Translations under genes and position numbers: made by a program
Shown: positions 61,404-64,000 of the stretch, in pieces
How the letters are laid out: each line of letters opens with the position of its first letter
Position numbering within the stretch: the first letter of the stretch is position 1
From: Methylotenera_A sp046594915
GTDB taxonomy: Bacteria > Pseudomonadota > Gammaproteobacteria > Burkholderiales > Methylophilaceae
Assembly (NCBI GenBank): GCA_046594915.1
Contig: JBKJRC010000016.1
Location: 1 to 64,000, forward strand
Direction: 5' to 3'
DNA length: 64,000 nucleotides
The notes under the pieces: model-generated
What the model saw: only the letters and a program-made list of their open reading frames with translations
The model's database searches: none
Told to the model about the DNA's origin: nothing

Positions 61404-61595
61404 TTATTTTAGCTTTTGATTCACATGTTTTTTATGTGATCGATGCATCGCTTTTACTGGGGCTTTAGCGTTTGATGCTGGCGCAGTTGCTGCTGCAGCT
61501 GCCTCTTTTGCTGGTGTCGCATCTGCCGCCATCGCGCCTATGCTTAGTGTTGAGGCAAAAATGCCTGTTAATAACAGGGTTAATAATTTGTTCAT
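61404..61595 (-). CDS. Small secreted basic peptide B
   Basis: 63-residue exported peptide of no family I recognise. The signal peptide is cleaved after AMA (residue 23). The mature part is Ala-rich (KEAAAAATAPAS) with a basic end (HRSHKKHVNQKLK). AAAGGA lies at good distance before the ATG. It is a paralogue of the gene at 61640-61837: the two share the signal pattern LS-x-GAMAAD at the same position. It is the second gene of a two-gene unit ending in a terminator. Confidence 0.7.
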   Translation of the reverse strand: MNKLLTLLLTGIFASTLSIGAMAADATPAKEAAAAATAPASNAKAPVKAMHRSHKKHVNQKLK

Positions 61596-61639
61596 GATTG
61601 TTTCCTTTAAGTTAACTCGTTTTTGATGATAAAAAAAGC

Positions 61640-61837
61640 TTATTTACTTTCTTTTTTAGCGCTAGGCATTAGTTTTTTTAGCGATGCCTTAATGCCTGTC
61701 TCTTTTTTAACGGGCGTTGTTACTGCATTTTTCGCTGTTGCTGCATCCACTGGTTTAGCGGTATCTGCCGCCATTGCACCCAGGCTTAAACTTGCTGCAA
61801 TTAAACCTACCGTTAATGCTGATAAAACTTGTTTCAT
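61640..61837 (-). CDS. Small secreted basic peptide A
   Basis: 65-residue exported peptide, paralogous to its downstream neighbour. Signal cleavage after SLSLGAMA (residue 23). The mature part is rich in Ala, Thr and Lys and ends KKLMPSAKKESK. AGGAG lies before the ATG. No function can be assigned; short lysine-rich periplasmic peptides could bind acidic polymers or metals. It starts about 170 bases from a divergent response-regulator gene. Confidence 0.7.
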   Translation of the reverse strand: MKQVLSALTVGLIAASLSLGAMAADTAKPVDAATAKNAVTTPVKKETGIKASLKKLMPSAKKESK

Positions 61838-62010
61838 TTCAATCTCCTAATCTATATAAAAAATATTGCTTCACTTTTAGTTTTAGTATTTCCACTCTCA
61901 AGCCAGCCAGGTTTTTGCTGCCTGTGAATCAAACTATACGCAGCCAAACTTACAGCAAACTGACGAAATTTAATTTGGTTGATTTATTTATTGCGTTTTA
62001 TACTCAACAC

Positions 62011-62685
62011 ATGCGCATATTTATTGTAGAAGATGATTTTGTATTAGCAGATGGCCTGAAAAATTCGCTGATTCAATCTGGCTATGCCATCGATTTAGCC
62101 AATAACGGCGCAGAGGCGGACAGTATTCTGGTGTATCAGGCATTTGACTTGGTGGTGCTGGATTTAGGCTTGCCAAAATTGAGTGGTTTTGAGGTGTTAA
62201 GGCGTTTGCGATCGCGCGGCAGCAAAACGCCTGTGCTTATTTTAACGGCAAACGACAACGTAGAAGACCGCGTAAAAGGGCTGGATTTAGGCGCGGACGA
62301 TTATTTAAGCAAGCCATTTAATTTGGCCGAGCTAGAAGCACGTGTACGTGCACTGATTCGGCGTGGTCAAGCGAGCGGCAGCGCAGTAATTAACGTAGGC
62401 GGTTTAACATTTGATAGCGCAAACCGCAGCGCGACCTATCTGGATGTAAATCTGAATTTATCCGCACGCGAATTGGCGGTGCTGGAAGTGTTAATGTTGA
62501 AAGCGGGCAAACTGGCCAACAAAGAACAAATGCTGGAAAAGCTGTGCAATTTTGATGCCGATATCAGCGACAACGCGCTTGAAGTCTATATGCATCGGCT
62601 GCGCAAAAAATTAGAGCATACCGACATTAACATCCGTACTGTTCGCGGCCTGGGTTATTTGTTAGAGAAAATAAGCGCCAGCTGA
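62011..62685 (+). CDS. OmpR/PhoB-family response regulator
   Basis: Two-component transcription factor of 224 residues. The receiver domain (about 1-115) has the acidic pair EDD, the phospho-acceptor Asp in VVLDLGLPKLSG (about 51), Thr in LILTAND and Lys in LSKPFNL. A winged-helix DNA-binding domain (about 128-220) ends RTVRGLGYLL. I chose the ATG at 62011 (MRIFIVEDD); the upstream extension of the frame is non-homologous. The type resembles QseB/TctD. The cognate kinase starts 30 bases after the stop. Confidence 0.94.
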   Translation: MRIFIVEDDFVLADGLKNSLIQSGYAIDLANNGAEADSILVYQAFDLVVLDLGLPKLSGFEVLRRLRSRGSKTPVLILTANDNVEDRVKGLDLGADDYLSKPFNLAELEARVRALIRRGQASGSAVINVGGLTFDSANRSATYLDVNLNLSARELAVLEVLMLKAGKLANKEQMLEKLCNFDADISDNALEVYMHRLRKKLEHTDINIRTVRGLGYLLEKISAS

Positions 62686-62715
62686 TTTTTTTATTTTGAT
62701 TATTGATACATTTTA

Positions 62716-64000
62716 ATGATTAACTTTAACTTACATTTTCCGCAAAATTCACTTAGAAACCAATTATTTAAGTGGTTATTATTGCTTTTGTTGCCGCTGA
62801 TTTTTATCTCGGCCATCGCTGGTTATTTTCTAGCCAATCATTTCACTAGTCAAATTTACGATAAATCGTTATACCGCACCGCTCTGGCGCTGGCTGATCA
62901 AATGGATATCGACACCGCGCAGATTCAAGTACATCTGCCGCAAATCGCCAAAGATTTACTGGAGTTCGATGAAGAAGACAATGTGTATTTTCGTATTATT
63001 GGACCAGATGGTGATTTGGTTGCAACGCACACCAGCTTGCCTTTGCCTAAAAAATTTCCGGTTGCAGGCCAATATCGCTATTACCAAACCAGTATCAATG
63101 ACGACGATTTGAGGGCGATTGTGTATGCGCTGCCGTATAGCGAAATCGGTACCAGCAAAAAAAATATTTACGTGATGGTGGGCGAAACGCAGCAAAAACG
63201 CGCGCAAATGGCAAATGAAATTATATTAAGTATGCTGCTGCCACAGTTGCTGATTATTTTTCTAGTTAGCGCGTTGCTATTTTTTGGCATCAAACGCGGC
63301 CTAAAACCTTTGCATCAACTTAAAATAGAATTAAGCACACGCGGCAGCAGCGATTTAAGCCCGGTAGATAGCACCAGCGCGCCCACAGAATTAAAACCTT
63401 TATTAGGCAGCTTTAATGAGTTGCTGCTTAAAGTCAGTAACAATATAGCCAAGCAGCAACGCTTTGTTGCAGAGGCTTCGCACCAGCTTAAAACGCCGCT
63501 TGCCGGCCTCAAAACGCAGGCAGAGCTGGCTTTAAGAGAGAAAAATCCTGCAAAAATAAACCACGCGCTGGAACAAATCAATTTGGCCAGTGGTAATTTA
63601 TCGCATTTAATCAGCCAATTATTAAGCCTGACCAAGGCGGAGCCGGGTGGTGCGTTTTATTTAGATTTTGAGCCTGTGGATTTGCGTCTATTAGCACAGT
63701 CAGTGACTGCCGATTGGGTGGTTGCTGCATTGCAAAAAAACATTGATTTAGGTTTTGTGAGTGATAATCAACATGTATTGATTCAAGGCAACGCCATTTT
63801 ATTGCGCGAATTAATGAATAATTTAATTGAAAATGCCATTTTGTATACCGATATCGGTGGCAATATTACCGTAGGCACCAAACAACAAAACGCTAGCGCA
63901 GTGTTTTATGTACAAGACAACGGTATTGGCATTGCTGCGGATCAGCAGGATTTAATTTTTGAGCGGTTTTACCGCGTATTGGGCACGCAGCAGACTGGCT
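62716..64000 (+). CDS. Sensor histidine kinase (partial, runs off window end)
   Basis: Membrane histidine kinase, 428 codons visible and no stop before the window ends. Helices at about 20-42 and 171-193 flank a periplasmic sensor (about 45-168) of the TctE/QseC type. A HAMP-like linker follows, then the H-box with phospho-His in FVAEASHQLKTPLAGL (about 256), the N-box NNLIENAILYT and the G1 box VQDNGIGIA near the end. The start ATG follows the response regulator by 30 bases. The stimulus is unknown. QseC/TctE-like kinases may sense organic acids or signals, which is not provable here. Confidence 0.92.
   Translation, partial: MINFNLHFPQNSLRNQLFKWLLLLLLPLIFISAIAGYFLANHFTSQIYDKSLYRTALALADQMDIDTAQIQVHLPQIAKDLLEFDEEDNVYFRIIGPDGDLVATHTSLPLPKKFPVAGQYRYYQTSINDDDLRAIVYALPYSEIGTSKKNIYVMVGETQQKRAQMANEIILSMLLPQLLIIFLVSALLFFGIKRGLKPLHQLKIELSTRGSSDLSPVDSTSAPTELKPLLGSFNELLLKVSNNIAKQQRFVAEASHQLKTPLAGLKTQAELALREKNPAKINHALEQINLASGNLSHLISQLLSLTKAEPGGAFYLDFEPVDLRLLAQSVTADWVVAALQKNIDLGFVSDNQHVLIQGNAILLRELMNNLIENAILYTDIGGNITVGTKQQNASAVFYVQDNGIGIAADQQDLIFERFYRVLGTQQTG

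Overview
The window is a contiguous piece of a betaproteobacterial chromosome. Gene content and order (pilMNOPQ-aroK-aroB-dgt, gatCAB next to mreBCD-mrdA-rodA-rlpA-dacA-lipB-lipA, gshA-gshB, lptM-lysA) and the moderately AT-rich coding sequence suggest a methylotroph of the Methylophilaceae (Methylotenera-like). This placement is an inference from synteny and protein style; no rRNA or marker alignment was available. No rRNA, tRNA, CRISPR array, prophage or insertion sequence was seen.

Layout. 0.1-8 kb: type IV pilus assembly operon pilMNOPQ, then shikimate genes aroK and aroB and a dGTPase-like gene. 8-10.1 kb: a large porin with a strong terminator, then a DUF4258/DUF2283 toxin-antitoxin-like pair whose DUF4258 gene is frameshifted. 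10.1-16.2 kb: prmC, methionine genes metX-metW, a DUF481 outer-membrane protein, an AmpG-like permease and a secreted DUF1223 protein. 16.3-18.4 kb: a bufferin (copper-binding RiPP) operon read on the minus strand, with a cysteine-repeat precursor (BufA2 type), a DUF692/MNIO enzyme (BufB) and its partner (BufC). It has an internal hairpin and an ECF-sigma-like promoter. 18.5-24.2 kb: exonuclease III, pyrE, a DUF4124 protein and gatCAB. 24.4-32.2 kb: cell-shape and wall genes mreBCD, mrdA, rodA, rlpA and dacA. 32.2-38.6 kb: DUF493-lipB-lipA, a tandem repeat, gshA-gshB, and an apbE / NusG-domain-II / Gx-transporter trio. 38.6-45 kb: minor pilin cluster fimT-pilV-pilW-pilX-pilY1-pilE on the minus strand. 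45.3-51.4 kb: lptM-lysA, a small lipoprotein, purU, ispH, nudB, nadA and a HIT protein. 51.4-57.4 kb: a compact minus-strand unit fic-mpl-tonB-like-glycoside hydrolase-ferredoxin, apparently under a promoter overlapped by palindromic operator-like sites. 57.5-61.3 kb: metH. 61.4-64 kb: two paralogous small secreted peptides divergent from a two-component system; the sensor kinase runs off the window end.

How the genes fit together. The two pilus loci supply complementary parts of one type IV pilus: the inner-membrane and secretin complex at the left, the minor pilins and tip adhesin in the middle. The mre/mrd/rod/rlpA/dacA block builds and trims peptidoglycan, while mpl and possibly ampG recycle it. 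metX, metW and metH make methionine. PurU releases formate from formyl-tetrahydrofolate, which would fit a methylotroph. The accessory elements most worth a second look are the bufferin operon, the fic-led operon with its palindromic control region, the twin secreted peptides beside the two-component system, and several short tandem duplications at gene ends (pilP 5' end, lipA 3' end, pilX 3' end).
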